The notes beneath the pieces were generated by a model. It made no database searches. It worked only from the letters and a program-made list of their open reading frames with translations, and had not been told where the DNA came from. A DNA stretch of 64,000 nucleotides, from positions 133,454,057 to 133,518,056 of the forward strand of contig NC_044277.2 of assembly GCF_004027225.2 (NCBI RefSeq), read 5' to 3'. The position numbers and the translations under genes are program-made. Source of the stretch: Strigops habroptila. Its lineage: Eukaryota; Chordata; Aves; Psittaciformes; Psittacidae. Of the stretch, positions 50,463-61,974 are shown one piece after another. Within the stretch, counting starts at the first letter, position 1, and every line of letters starts with the position of its first letter.

Positions 50463-51992
50463 TTGATCTCAGCAGACAGTTCATGCCTGGCACCATGTTT
50501 TACAGAGTATTTTTGCACAGTATCCCTGCATGTTAATTTGATATTAATTTCTTTGGCCTTGTTTTTACTTGCCCATCTTTTTGTTAACCATTTCCTTTAT
50601 TGTGTGCTTCTCTAGCACTTTTTTTTCCCCTGGTTAATTTACAGTGGTTCTATTTCTGGCCATCAGATTTCCTCTCCTCCTTTTATGGTTATAACAGAGC
50701 ACGCTTGTAAATCATCCTTCAGACTGCATGCACTGGCTGCCTTCTTGATGCAAAATGTGAGCAACTCTACCCCATCACTTGTTATACACTGACATTTAGC
50801 AGATGTATTGCCATTGTTCCAGAAGTACCATTTTCTTAGCATTTTTGAATGGTTTTAAAATAACTTTACCAGCCTTCAGTGTAACTTTATGAAGTTAATA
50901 GATGCATTCTAATAGGTGTAAATATTTATTGAAGTATTTGGAAATAATCTGTACAAGCTTAATTTTTATATTACTGCCACTTGTAGACAAGTCAGCTGGG
51001 TGATGTGAAATTCATTTATCTGTCCTGGTTGTATATTGTACTCTACACAAAAACTTACATTACTTTCATAACAAAGACATCATCTGAACAATGGTAGACA
51101 TGCCTGCTGTATTCAACATCTTATGCTATGCTTCTGGAAACAAATAATACGCTATCTTTTTAAATTTCCTATTCATTTCCCCAGTCCGTTCCTTGCTGTA
51201 CTTGTTCTCAGTTTAATACTGTCTTTTTTCCCCTATCAAATGAGATCTTTTGGAGTACCTTGGCATGTATTGTGATTTAATAGTCATTAGCTGGGTTTTC
51301 TCTATGGACAAAGAAAGGCTGGCACAGCCAGAACTCCCACGGTCCCTCTCTCCTTTCTCCTCTCTCTCTGAGCCTCGAGCTCTGGCTTTTTAACAGCTGG
51401 GGTCTCATCCATGTTCCCTGGTATTTGACATGAGAGTTCATTGCTCTGTAAAAGACAGTACTCATTTCTTTAAGAGCTGTGTTCAATGATTTTATAACAG
51501 CGTCAGATGGCTTGGGGTAAGTGAGCCGAATCCGAGTCTGAACACAAATTTTCATAGATAAAGCACGCTTTCTACGGTTGGTAGTCCTTACTGTTTTGTT
51601 TTTCACATGTACAGCAAAGTTATGCTGAAATTTGCAAGTTTAATTCTTTGTAACAAAATGTTAGAATGTGTCAGCTTGGTAAGTGAATTGCCACTTGCTT
51701 TCTGCTAAGCATAATAATCAGGTTTGGCCCCAAACCGAAACTTTGTTCCCAAGTACTACTGCATTTTGATCTGGGACAAATCCAAAATCCACTGAGTATC
51801 TCTCTCGCTTGATTCTGGTTGGGAAGACATCAGGCTTTGCCAAGAGCAGTGATTTTTTTTGTCAGGTTTCAATGGAAGAGGTGACAACGTCTTTGGAACA
51901 AATAATTCTGTGAGATTTCTCCTAATGCAGTGGCAGCTGGTTTTCGGAGTTATCACCTTTGCTAGCACCTTGGGTTGCTCTTGCTGCCAAAG

Positions 51993-52060
51993 CAGTTGCT
52001 TGATCCATGCCTAAACTTTGCATGCCTAATCAGTTGCTTGATTTGATACCTAAACTCTAG
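51993..52060 (+). repeat. Imperfect direct repeat, 38-bp period
   Basis: 'cagttgcttgat' followed by a 'cctaaact' block occurs at 51993-52020 and again at 52031-52060 with several differences. An older local duplication. Confidence 0.75.
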
Positions 52061-53591
52061 TGTAAAGCTTGCCACTGTATCCAAACTACTGCTTCTCAGT
52101 GTACCTTTGCCTGTGTTATCACATGACTATTGATCTCTCATATTTCCAAAGTGGAGGGGAGGGAAGGACAGAGGAGGAACCGCTATCAGTCTGACCAGCT
52201 TAATTCAGTATATGCTCAATAATGCATCCTGTGATTGTAGCAGGCTATTAATTTTAAATGTTATTATCGCTGTTCATGGAGGCATAGCTGAAATACTAGC
52301 TTCGGCATTAGTAAGTGTTAATAGTTGTAATTAGTATTAAATGCTAATAGTTGTAAAAAATGGTAAGCATTTACTAGCTGTATAATTTTTTACTGGGAGG
52401 ATTGTATGGATCAGTATTATTTCCTGTGTGTTTGAATAATCCATAGGTTGCTCCAACTAAAATAATAGGAGTAGATGTTTACAACCTAAGTTTGCCTAGG
52501 GAAATGCCAGTATGTATTCCTCCAGAAATTTTGCACATGTATCCAGACAGACACAAACTCTAATATTCATTGATTCTTCAGGTACCTGAAATATTGACTG
52601 ATAACAGAAGATAGTAGGGTTTGTTCAAAAATCTTGAGTATTCATTTAAATCTAAGAGTGCTTGGTTCTCTGAGTAATTGTTGAAATCCAAGTGTCCTTG
52701 CTTTTTTATGGAGGAATTCAGCATTACTGGAAAACCATTTACAACAGCTCTCACTCTTCCTGCATTGTGCCTGCATTGTGAACAGGCCAGATGGTGCTTT
52801 GCTGCATGTGAGGACAGCAATAATTGCAGTTCTTAAAGAGAATGACTACATTTTGCAGCATGACACCAATTTTAGATGAAAATGAGGCCTGGTGTATTGA
52901 CAGACACAAGCAGAGTGAAGTCATGGCCCACAGAGGGGGAGTGGACTTGGTTTCTGGCTATTCCCTCCTATTATTCGTTATGTTCATTAACAAATTTCTA
53001 TGTAAATTAGGGCCATTTGAAGAGATGTTTGTGTGAGGTGAAGTTGCAGAAATTATTCCCCATCCTTGCCAAGGCTGTATGTTTCAGGATTCTGACAACT
53101 TTCTTGCAGTATAATGAAAAAGTATTAAGTGTAATAGATAGAAGTCTGTGGTTTTGAGTAAAAGGTTTGATTATTAGGGCTGGAGGTCATTTTGCTCCCA
53201 CTTGGCCTTTATCACTTAGTCAAAAATATTTGTTTCGTAACTCTACACAAAGTTGTTTCCCGTATCCAAATAATTTGACAAACTTTACTCTTAAGTGCAT
53301 TTCCGTTCCCTTATTCTGCCGGAAATCTCATTAGCCTCCTGGTCTGCTCAGAAATTAATAAGCATACATTCATCATCCTATCCTGCTCTTCTTTTTTCAC
53401 TTTATCCCTCTTGTCAGGATGCCTTTTCTTCTCTCTTCCGTTTGCAATCACAGTGTTCAGCTACATGGTACCTCTGCCTCCACTATTCTCTCTTGAGGTC
53501 CCAGACCTGGCCTTTGTGGATGGGAAGGGAGGAGATGTTGGAGACAGGTTGTCAGCTTTAGCAGGCCTGAATAGGAAAGGGATGGAGAACT

Positions 53592-53617
53592 GGGGAGGGA
53601 AAGGGGGCTGGGGTGGG
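53592..53617 (+). other. Potential G-quadruplex motif
   Basis: Five G-runs (4, 3, 5, 4 and 3 G) separated by loops of 1, 3, 2 and 1 nt meet the canonical G-quadruplex pattern. On the sense strand of CHN2 it would be present in the pre-mRNA as well as in DNA. Folding is inferred from pattern only. Confidence 0.7.
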
Positions 53618-54310
53618 AGAAGGTTTCTAGGGATTAGGTTTCCATCTGCCACTCTCTCATCTGTCCTTACCCTGGTCCGGGACTGCCAGGGCTCCCCTTC
53701 TTTTCTGCTGTTGAAAAGAAGGAAGAAAGCGTGGGCTTTTGTTTGTTTAAAAGCACAAAAGAAAGAGGGAATTAAGCTCATTAGGCCTTCCTTATTAGTC
53801 ACTATTGACTGTAGGGAGTAAGCTTGAGTAAATGGAGGCTTGCAAAATGGCGTAAAATCATTCAACAGCAGCAGTTAAAGAGAAGCTGAAAGTCCATTTT
53901 ACCTTTCCACAAATTTGAAAGATACTCAAAGTAGATGATTTTATATCAGAGTATCAAAATTAAAATCTGACACATGAACCATTAGTTGTATCACCAGTTG
54001 CTTGTTCCCCTCTTACTGTTTGTCAAAAGAATCGAAACGCTTTTGAAACAATTTTGAGTCATGCTTGGCTTGGCTTTATAGTATGCGTTACAGACTTGGA
54101 TTGTATATTATTGTATGACTTCTAAGAGTAAATTTGTTCCTTTATATGAGTGCTCTGAAGTAATATATATGAATACATAATCTGAAGTACATGTGTTTAG
54201 TAGGATGTTGTTTTATTTGAGAGCCAAGTTTCTGTTTTCTTGCTCCTGGCTTTATCTTTGATCAATGCTGTGATAGAAAATAGACCTGATTCTGTGTTAT
54301 CTGCTTTGAT

Positions 54311-54376
54311 AAAAAAAAAAAAAAAAAAAAACCAAAAAAAAAACCAAAAAAAAAACCAAAAACAAAAAACAAAACT
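54311..54376. repeat. A-rich array with 12-bp CC-A10 period
   Basis: A run of 21 A is followed by CC dinucleotides at 54332, 54344 and 54356, spaced exactly 12 bp with 10 A between, and then by degenerating A-runs. It looks like an expanded homopolymer or minisatellite. No retrotransposed body was recognised upstream. Confidence 0.9.
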
Positions 54377-55819
54377 TCTTGATTTTAATCACAGAAAGAG
54401 AATTCCTGTTGATAAGTTACTGCGTTGACCATACTTAGAAATTGGCTGGGTGCTGAGGGTGCTTAGTTAACATAATCTTTATGGTACAGAATGTCTTAAT
54501 GCAGGATGTAAGTCATTTGTTAGGATATTCTGGATGCACCAAATAGGCAGCATTTGGCAGTGAAATAGTACAAGTTTCCAGATAAATGCAGAAAACGGGT
54601 ATAGGTAGCCTAAAAATTCACAGGTAAACTACTCATGCTTGTTACTGCTGCTTTTTTGGCAGCTGCTGCTACTAGTGACCACTGTGCAAACTGAAGATGT
54701 TAACAGGAAAAATTATCTTGAGAAAGCAGTAATTAGTACATTCTTAGCACATTAACGTGTTTGATGAATACAAGAGATGTAGCAACCAGAGTGATGTATT
54801 ACTAGCCTCCCTCTGCCCCTCACCATGCTTATATGCTATTGCACAGGATGACAAGCCCAGGAGCATTTGGGGAGGGATGGGAACACCTTCTTCGAACCAC
54901 AATCCCTCTGTTTGCCCTGGCCATTAGATTAGAAAAACAATTGTACAGCTTTAGTACAATCTCAAGCAGCAACTTGTGCAGGCCTGGTGCAATGACCAGC
55001 AAGTGAAAGAGCTGCGATGGTGGGTCACCATCACTAATAGTTCTCATGCTGTCATGCTGTGTCTGATGGTGTCTTACAAGCTGCTGGCAAGATTTTTCTC
55101 TGCTGTGTGCATGTGGGAAGCCAATTTCCATAAAAAATTCTGTTAACTTGGGATGGCAGTGGCAGGTCTCCTGCAAGTAGGAGATGTAGAAAAAGAAAAT
55201 GGGCACTAGATTTCATCCCATCGACAACATTATGTTTTTCCTCTTGTTTTGAAACTCATCACTTTTAGAGATTTAATAAGAGTTAATTGCTTCTGACATT
55301 CTTTGAAATTATGAGCATGTGTGTGGATCGTTAGTATGTCTCTATGAGCTTTATTGTATTTTTACACAATTTGCTTGCTCTTGAAGGAACCAGTTTTAGT
55401 GAAGATGTTTTCACACGGGGCTTTAAGACAGATGAGAGAAAACAGTTGTTTATAGTACTTTAACAACACCTTCACTGATATGTCTCATTTTTTAGTATCC
55501 TTTTATGTACATGTCTAAAATTAAATTAGGTCTCCATTACTAAAATTAGAAGAGTCATTGGATTAGAAGTGCTTTTTTTCCTGATCCTTAGCTGAATGAA
55601 AGGAGCTTCTTTTGATGAAACTGTAATAGAATTAAATGCTCTACAGCTCATTCCCTGAAATCTTATGGATGGAATATTAACTTTATTATATGCACCAGAC
55701 TAAAAACACCTTAAAAGATGGGACAGAATTTTCGGAACAGGCAAATAAGATTTATCTGAATAGGAAGAATTATGCTTTCAGCCCCAGTATTACCCTCACA
55801 TACTGGGGGTTTTTTTTAA

Positions 55820-55840
55820 TTTTTTTTTTTTTTTTTTTTT
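55820..55840. repeat. Poly(T) homopolymer, 21 nt
   Basis: An uninterrupted T run preceded by a second T-rich stretch at 55810-55817. Confidence 0.95.
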
Positions 55841-58143
55841 GAGGTAGCGTTTCCTCTCCACCTTACAGACAGAACTCCTATTGTATTCAGTACAAGTTTT
55901 GCTTGTTTGAGGCAACATGCTTGTCATAAACTTCAGTGGATTACACTGATACTTAATACAAAGCTTGTGCGTAAGTATTTTTACTAATTGGGGCCACAGC
56001 GTTCAGTATCATTGAGCTCTGGAATCTTAAGGGCTTCAGGAATAAATCTACTTCTCAGCACTACTGCTCAATATATGCTTTTGTATGATTAAATATTTGC
56101 ATGTTTCTAAAATGCTTTCTTTTCCAGTCCATAAATTATCCATAGCTGAATCACAGCCAGGTTCTTTGCTGCTCAGGTTTCTGGATCAGAAGCATTGACT
56201 GAGTCTTCAGTAGAAATGGTGTAGGGGAAGAGCAACAATCCCAAAATCATCTATGCCTTTAACTGGTCTGAGCTTGAGGGTTGAACAGAAACGTCAGAAA
56301 ACAGGACCCAAACTTCACATTTTGCAATGTGATATGTACTGTTAGCTAGCAACAATTATTCTAGTATTGAAAACCAATTTCCTCTTTCTTAGAACCACAA
56401 TAAATGGCTAAGTTTTCCCATGATTTAAAAGTAGTGAGGCCAGATGCCTTCAGAGCACTTTAGTGTAGCTTGCCCTTAGGAATCTTCTAAGCTTGTTGCA
56501 GACTGTGAATTCATTTGTTGTGAAATGGACTCTCCACGAGGCCTTCTGTCTGCTGCTGGGAGGCCTCTGCAAAAGTGACCTTTTTTCAGCTCCTTGCCTC
56601 ACAGTCTATGCCAGTCCCATGCTCTGAGGTTTTTGGGGGGCTGGGATGGCATAGCAGAATATAGAATGGAAAGGACTTCTCTTTGGAAACAGTTTAATTC
56701 CTTACCTGTGGGTAATGGCACGGAACCACTGTTGGTCCCAGTTGAGTTTCATCTGGACAAGGTATGCTCAAGAGGTGCCTGAGTTCTCCCCACTTTTTTA
56801 CAAATGGAGAGCACTGCTGTGGAGTACTAGACCTCATTTCTAAACTCTTCATCTAATCTTGCCAAAGAACTAGGGCTCAAGTTAAGAGGACCACCCTTTC
56901 GTGTAGATAAACCTATTATGTAGCTGTATGTGCCAAGTTCTGCATGTACCCTAACATTCAAAAACTGAAAGTAAAGAGAATAAAAAGTCATTTCATTGAC
57001 ACCATTTCAATTGCTGAATATTTGTTGGGGTGTGAAATTTATATGTCTTTGAATTTATCTGTGAAGTTGTCTTTAAGATATGTAAGTGTCATCAGCATTT
57101 GCTCTTCTCAGAAACTAAGTGGCATAGGAGGGAAAGCTGGCGTTTAAATTTCTTTGTTATAATTGGGTCATTTCTCCACGAAGAAATTTTCTGACTGCAC
57201 TGAGGTTATTTTAGCATGATGCAATGTATTCTGTAATGCAAGCAAGTCTCTGTCATGTCTGATGTATCACTTTTAGAAACAGAACTGTAGAGGAGTTTCT
57301 TTGAAAAATGCTAAAGTGATATTTGCAGGTTTTGTGACCTTCTTTTATTAGTGCCTGCTCAAGCTAATACATCTTGTATGTCAGCAGTTTGCAAACTTAC
57401 CTGCTTTTGACTCTTTCCTGCCTTCCAGCCTTGAAGTGCAGGTGCAAACCGTGTAATGGTGTCAGTCTCCTATGGAAGAAGCCCAGAAGAGAGCAAGGAG
57501 CCTGAGCTTTGAGAAAAAAGCCTCATCTGCAGCAGGATAAATGAACCATGACCCATAGATCAGGAACAAGTGGGGCTGTAGAAGTCATGCTTCACAGATT
57601 ACATAAAGGAAGTCTTCAGGAGGGCTGGTGAGAACACACTTATGATGGAAAATGTGTTTAACGTGAAAAGCAGGCAGACCTAAACATAGCTCAAGCAAGT
57701 GTAGTACTCAGATTATGTAGGTGGAGTTTTAGACTGAGTCTGTCTTATTCTAATTTTACATACGGTTTTAAGAAATAAGCTAGGTGTAATGGCTTAAAGC
57801 TTAGGCAAACTGCTAAATACAGAAAGCAAAGTTGCTCCTATCATCTCTTTTTAGGTTGGAAGAGGCTTGAAGTGGTAAAGGCTAGCCAAGTTCACAGAGG
57901 GCGATGTGTCTGGAAACACTTCCTTGTGTGCAGTGAAGCACTGATCTGAAGAGGAAGTGTTTGAGGGGTGGATAAATGTGTGTGTGTATATTTAGCCAAA
58001 ACCTCTGTGACAAAGGGAAGCAGGGACTGGAAGGATTGCCAGGATCTCTGCACACAACAGTGGTGGTGGAGGAGTCAGCTGCCTCGAGCAGGTAGTGCCC
58101 AACCTTCTGTCCATGCTGGGTGCTGAGAATAGGGTCCAACCTC

Positions 58144-58160
58144 AAAAAAAAAAAAAAAAA
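58144..58160. repeat. Poly(A) homopolymer, 17 nt
   Basis: An uninterrupted A run about 180 bp outside the antisense CR1. It is not that element's tail, because CR1 ends in short octamer repeats rather than poly(A). Confidence 0.95.
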
Positions 58161-58337
58161 TCTCTTATGTGCTCAGTGACATTTAAACATCAATACAAAT
58201 TAACAATTTAAATAGTACTATTTTTCACATATATTTAGTGAAAGCTAGCAAAGCTTTTGCAAATACAGCATTTTAACTGACCTACAAAATCTGTGAGGTC
58301 TGTAGCAATACACCTGCTTTACTGACTTACTGAAGAC

Positions 58338-59052
58338 ATAGACTCATAGAATCACCTAGGTTGGAAAGACCTTTAAGATTATCAAGTCCAACCTTCACCC
58401 CAGGACTGTCAAGACCACCACTAAAGCATACCACTGAGGGCCTCATCTACACAGTTTTTGAATGCTTCCTGGGACGGTGATTCCACCACTTCCTTGGGCA
58501 GCCTGTTCCAATACCTGATCATCCTCTCTTTGAAGAAATTTTTCCTAATATCCAATCTAAACCTCCCCTAGTGCAGCTTGAGGACAGTTTCTCTTGTCCT
58601 ATCGCCTGTTCCTTGGCAGCAGAGACCAGTCACCTCCTCTCTCCATCCTCCTTTCAGGTAGTTGTAAAGTGTGATATGGTCCCCCCTGAGCCTTCTTTTG
58701 TCCAGACTAAACACCCCCAGGTCCCTCAGCTGTTCCCCATCACACTTGCTCTCCAGACCCTTCACCAGCTTCGTTGCCCTTCTCTAGACTCGCATCATCA
58801 CCTCAATGTCTTTCTTGTAGCGAGGGGCCCAGAAATGAACACAGGATTTGAGGTGTGGCCTCACCAGTGCACAGTACAGGGGAACAATCACTGCCCTTGC
58901 CCTGCTGGCTGTGCTATTTCTGATACAAGCCAGGATGCTGTTGGCCTTCTTGGCTGCCTGGGCTCAAGCTGGCTCATGTTCAGCTCCATCAATCAGCACC
59001 CCCAGGTCCTTTTCCACCAAGCAGCTTTCCAGCCACTCTTCCCCAAGCCTGT
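58338..59052 (-). mobile_element. CR1 LINE fragment, antisense to CHN2
   Basis: On the minus strand it runs from a block homologous to 29555-29580 of the longer copy to the CR1 3' end, whose complement on + is 'actcatagaatcacctagg'. The terminal motif occurs roughly twice (ATTCTATGAGTCTATG), as is typical of CR1. Conserved blocks on the minus strand include [20 protein letters not shown] and GGWREEVTGL. The plus-strand frame of 193 codons across it (58571-59152) is an antisense artefact. Heavily 5'-truncated and inactive. Confidence 0.94.
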
Positions 59053-61699
59053 AATTGATCAATGTTATCATCAGTTTCTGAAGGAAATAAGTGTTGGAAC
59101 TGCAGGAGTTAAAAATCCAAATTCAGTTTTGTTAAGTCAGGTATATAAATAGGGCTTCCCAAGACAAAGGGGTTGAAAAGGTAGCCTGTGAACTTAAAAA
59201 TTGTGTTTACAAATATAGTGTTCTGTTTATTATATATGGACTAAATTTATAAAAAAACCTTTGACTTGTGGATTGTTTATTTGAGGGGAAAAAAGCTCAC
59301 TAACTTCTTAGAAAATGCAGTGTTGTCTGGAATGCTTGGTTCAGCATATATGAAACTATTTTTCAAGAAATTTATTCCACTTAACTCCATTAAAAGAAAT
59401 TTGAGCATCTGGCAGTGTACTAGCAAAATCTGTAGTGCATTTCTCTTCAATATGCAGCTGAACGCAATCTTCCCCCTGATATTTGTGATGAGTATGTTAT
59501 AGCTGTATCACCTATTTCTACATTATTCATTTTGACAGATTAACTTTTTGATGGGAATTTTCCATGGAATAAATCTTTTTGTAAAACATGTCCTTAATAA
59601 ATTAGAAGTTGACTAACAGACAATGATGACTAAATTATACGGTAGAAAATACTAATATGACAAGAATTCACATATTTTAAGAGTGATTTGAGTTTGTGGT
59701 CTGTTTACATATGTTGCTGTTAGCAGCAAACCAGCCAGGGAACAAACAATCCATCTCCTAAGTATATTTTTGCTAGTTTCCAGAATAAGTGATGTCAAGT
59801 GAAGAACTGCATGCTTCTGTTTTCTAAAAGTATCTTTGCCCTTCCTTAGGAAAAAATCTCATTTAATGTAATTGATATATCACAACCGCGAAAGAAAAAA
59901 AAAAAAAAGAAAATATATCCATCAGTACTTCTGTTAGTTCTTGTATTTGGGTTTTAAGTCATTTGTTGTCTTTCAGGTATCATTTTCGCCATACATAGAT
60001 CATTTCCTCTCTTGGAGCACCAAGAGCATACATATGCTGAAGGTAGTATTTGTTATATAAAAAAATAACATAATAATAAAACACTTAAACCAGCAAGTTA
60101 AACCAGGGCTCAAAAAACGTGAAGGAATGATAAGGTGTTGCATTGCACTTCAAAAAGCAAAGAGGTTTGGGTTTTTGTTTGTTTTTTCTTTAATAATGAA
60201 CATATGTCAGACAAGGCTTTTTTCCTGTTTAAACCTATAGTAGGATTAGTAGGAAAGGTAATGCCATTCAAGCAATGTATATGCTAATTTCTGAACACTT
60301 GAAGTTTATTCGTTTTTCCTCTTTGCTATGTCTTCTCAGCTGATTAGTAATAAATCACTTTTAAGCCAGGGCACAGGGGACTATGGCACAGAATAAAATG
60401 CAGGGTTGGCAGGCTCATTTATTGGCTTAGTGCACAAACATGTTGGGCATATTGCCATTAGTCATCTTGAGTTTGGAGTTCAGTTCAAAGAGATGCTTGT
60501 CAATGCATTTCCAAAAGGATGCGTTATTCATTTCCATAACGATGCTGGTGGTGACGGCGTGCTCAGTGAAGCTATGAAGAAATTGGAACTTCCTGTTTGT
60601 TCTTGTTTTGACATGGGATATATGGTTTATACAAACTAGGTTCTGTGGTATTAAAATTAATGAATAATTGTACATTGTTTTCTAGCTAGAAGAAAGTTGA
60701 AAGTACACTTTTCAAAACACCCAGCTCTGCCCAGGCTTTGTTGGGTACAAAATCGAGGATAACGTACGATATGGTGGGTGGATTAGCCTCATCTGAATGA
60801 ACTTTCTGTGGCCACAGCTGGTCAGAATAGAGTGAGAAAACTGGGATGCTGAGGAAGTACTGGGCCCTTGTAGATGTCACGGGCCCTGGCACATCTGTCC
60901 ACCACCCTTAGTGCTTTCCTGCTAAAGAAGGGTAGAGTCAATGAATTGTTATTGAATGGTGGCTCTGAGTAAGCCTTGACTAGGTGACAGTTCCAGAGAA
61001 GTTCTAGAAGGATTCTCAAAATGTATGTAAATGCATATCACAGGGGAGAATCTGAAGCCCTGGAAAATTAATTTCATCCTCTCCCCCCACTCCGAGAGAA
61101 AATGTTCTAGCTTCTTTTCTGTCCTGCTTGCCAGCATGAAGTGGTCTGACCATCCTGCAGGAGAATGATAAGTTTTCCTTTTAAAGAGCTGTTATGGTCA
61201 GCGGCAGGAAGTGATGATGCCATCAGAAAGCATTTAGTACATGCTCTTTCAGGAAAAAAACCCACAACTTTAATTTCTCAGAAGAAAGATTCCTTGCCAA
61301 GGGAGAGGAAGGAGTGGCTGTAGACTGAATAGATCGAGGAGGAATAATCCTCATAAAATCCTCACAGTGTTTTGTTAAAGGACATTTTAAAAGGTCTGAT
61401 TCAGCAGCTTCTCAGTGGCCACAAGTCACACCTGAAGTTTACCTTTGGAGCTTTAAGTGTTGTTGTGAGTTAGAACTGAGCAGGCCTGTATAATGCACTT
61501 TACCTGACCTGCGTACCATAGATTATCAGTTTCATTTAACTTGCAAGAAACCCCTGGCTAAGTAAAGTAAACTTTTTAATACACTTTCAAATGTATAAAA
61601 TTAATTCTGTCAAAATCAAACTCTCTTTAGGTAAAATTCTTTGTGAAGTTTTTTTTCAAACTATTTGAAAATCATATCAAATTCTGTCTTCTCCTAATC
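59053..61699. other. CHN2 intron 1, no recognised element
   Basis: AT-rich. It contains an A-run at 59895-59908 and a short region, 60406-60675, open on both strands (77 codons on +, 82 on -) with protein-like composition but no recognised relative. Confidence 0.5.
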
Positions 61700-61734
61700 T
61701 TTGTATTTAGCACTTTGTATTTAGCACTTTGTAT
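61700..61734 (+). repeat. 14-bp tandem repeat, about 2.5 units
   Basis: 'tttgtatttagcac' occurs at 61700-61713 and 61714-61727, followed by a partial third unit. It lies about 110 bp upstream of the candidate exon acceptor. Confidence 0.9.
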
Positions 61735-61846
61735 CTTAGTTTATTTGTTTTGACATCAACATTTTACTACCACTGAGCCCACAAAAATTTTCAACTAACA
61801 AAATTAGTTTCTTCTAATAATGAAAGCTTTTCTTTTTTTCCTTTAG

Positions 61847-61974
61847 AAGCGCATAATCAAAAATTGATTATACCAGACCAACTACGAATTTCCATGGGAG
61901 CTCAAATCCGAAGAATTCCCAGTATAGAGAGTGGAAATCAGGTGCAGCCAGATCAATGTGATTCCTGTTTGTAG
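61847..61974 (+). other. Candidate alternative or poison exon of CHN2
   Basis: The segment is preceded by a strong pyrimidine tract and acceptor (cttttctttttttcctttag, AG at 61845-61846). Of the three frames, two stop within seven codons. The frame set by CHN2 exon 1 (phase 1: exon-1 G plus AA gives Glu) stays open for 42 codons to TAG at 61972-61974, with a GT directly after the stop (TAG|GTATTT). A second possible donor is CAG|GTGCAG at 61941/61942. Neither donor is strong. The peptide is hydrophilic, contains RISMGAQIRRIPSIESGNQ and matches no domain I recognise. If spliced to exon 1 with the far donor it would give a 58-residue product. With the near donor it inserts 95 nt and shifts the frame. 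An internal ATG at 61894 could also serve an alternative first exon. Chance remains quite possible. Confidence 0.3.

Larger units (their letters stand above)
49382..58337. other. CHN2 intron 1, unique sequence with low-complexity islands
   Basis: No exon or transposon was recognised. Visible structures are a 26-bp direct repeat at 50399-50462, an imperfect repeat at 51993-52060, a G-rich tract at 53592-53617, an A-rich (CC-A10) array at 54311-54376, T21 at 55820-55840 and A17 at 58144-58160. A 125-codon minus-strand frame at 54829-55206 has no recognised relative. Confidence 0.55.

Noticed and set aside
53411..53865. Overlapping 136- and 134-codon frames on opposite strands
   Set aside because: Purine-rich low-complexity sequence suppresses stops on both strands; no domain is recognisable.
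58571..59152. 193-codon plus-strand frame
   Set aside because: Antisense shadow of the minus-strand CR1 copy.
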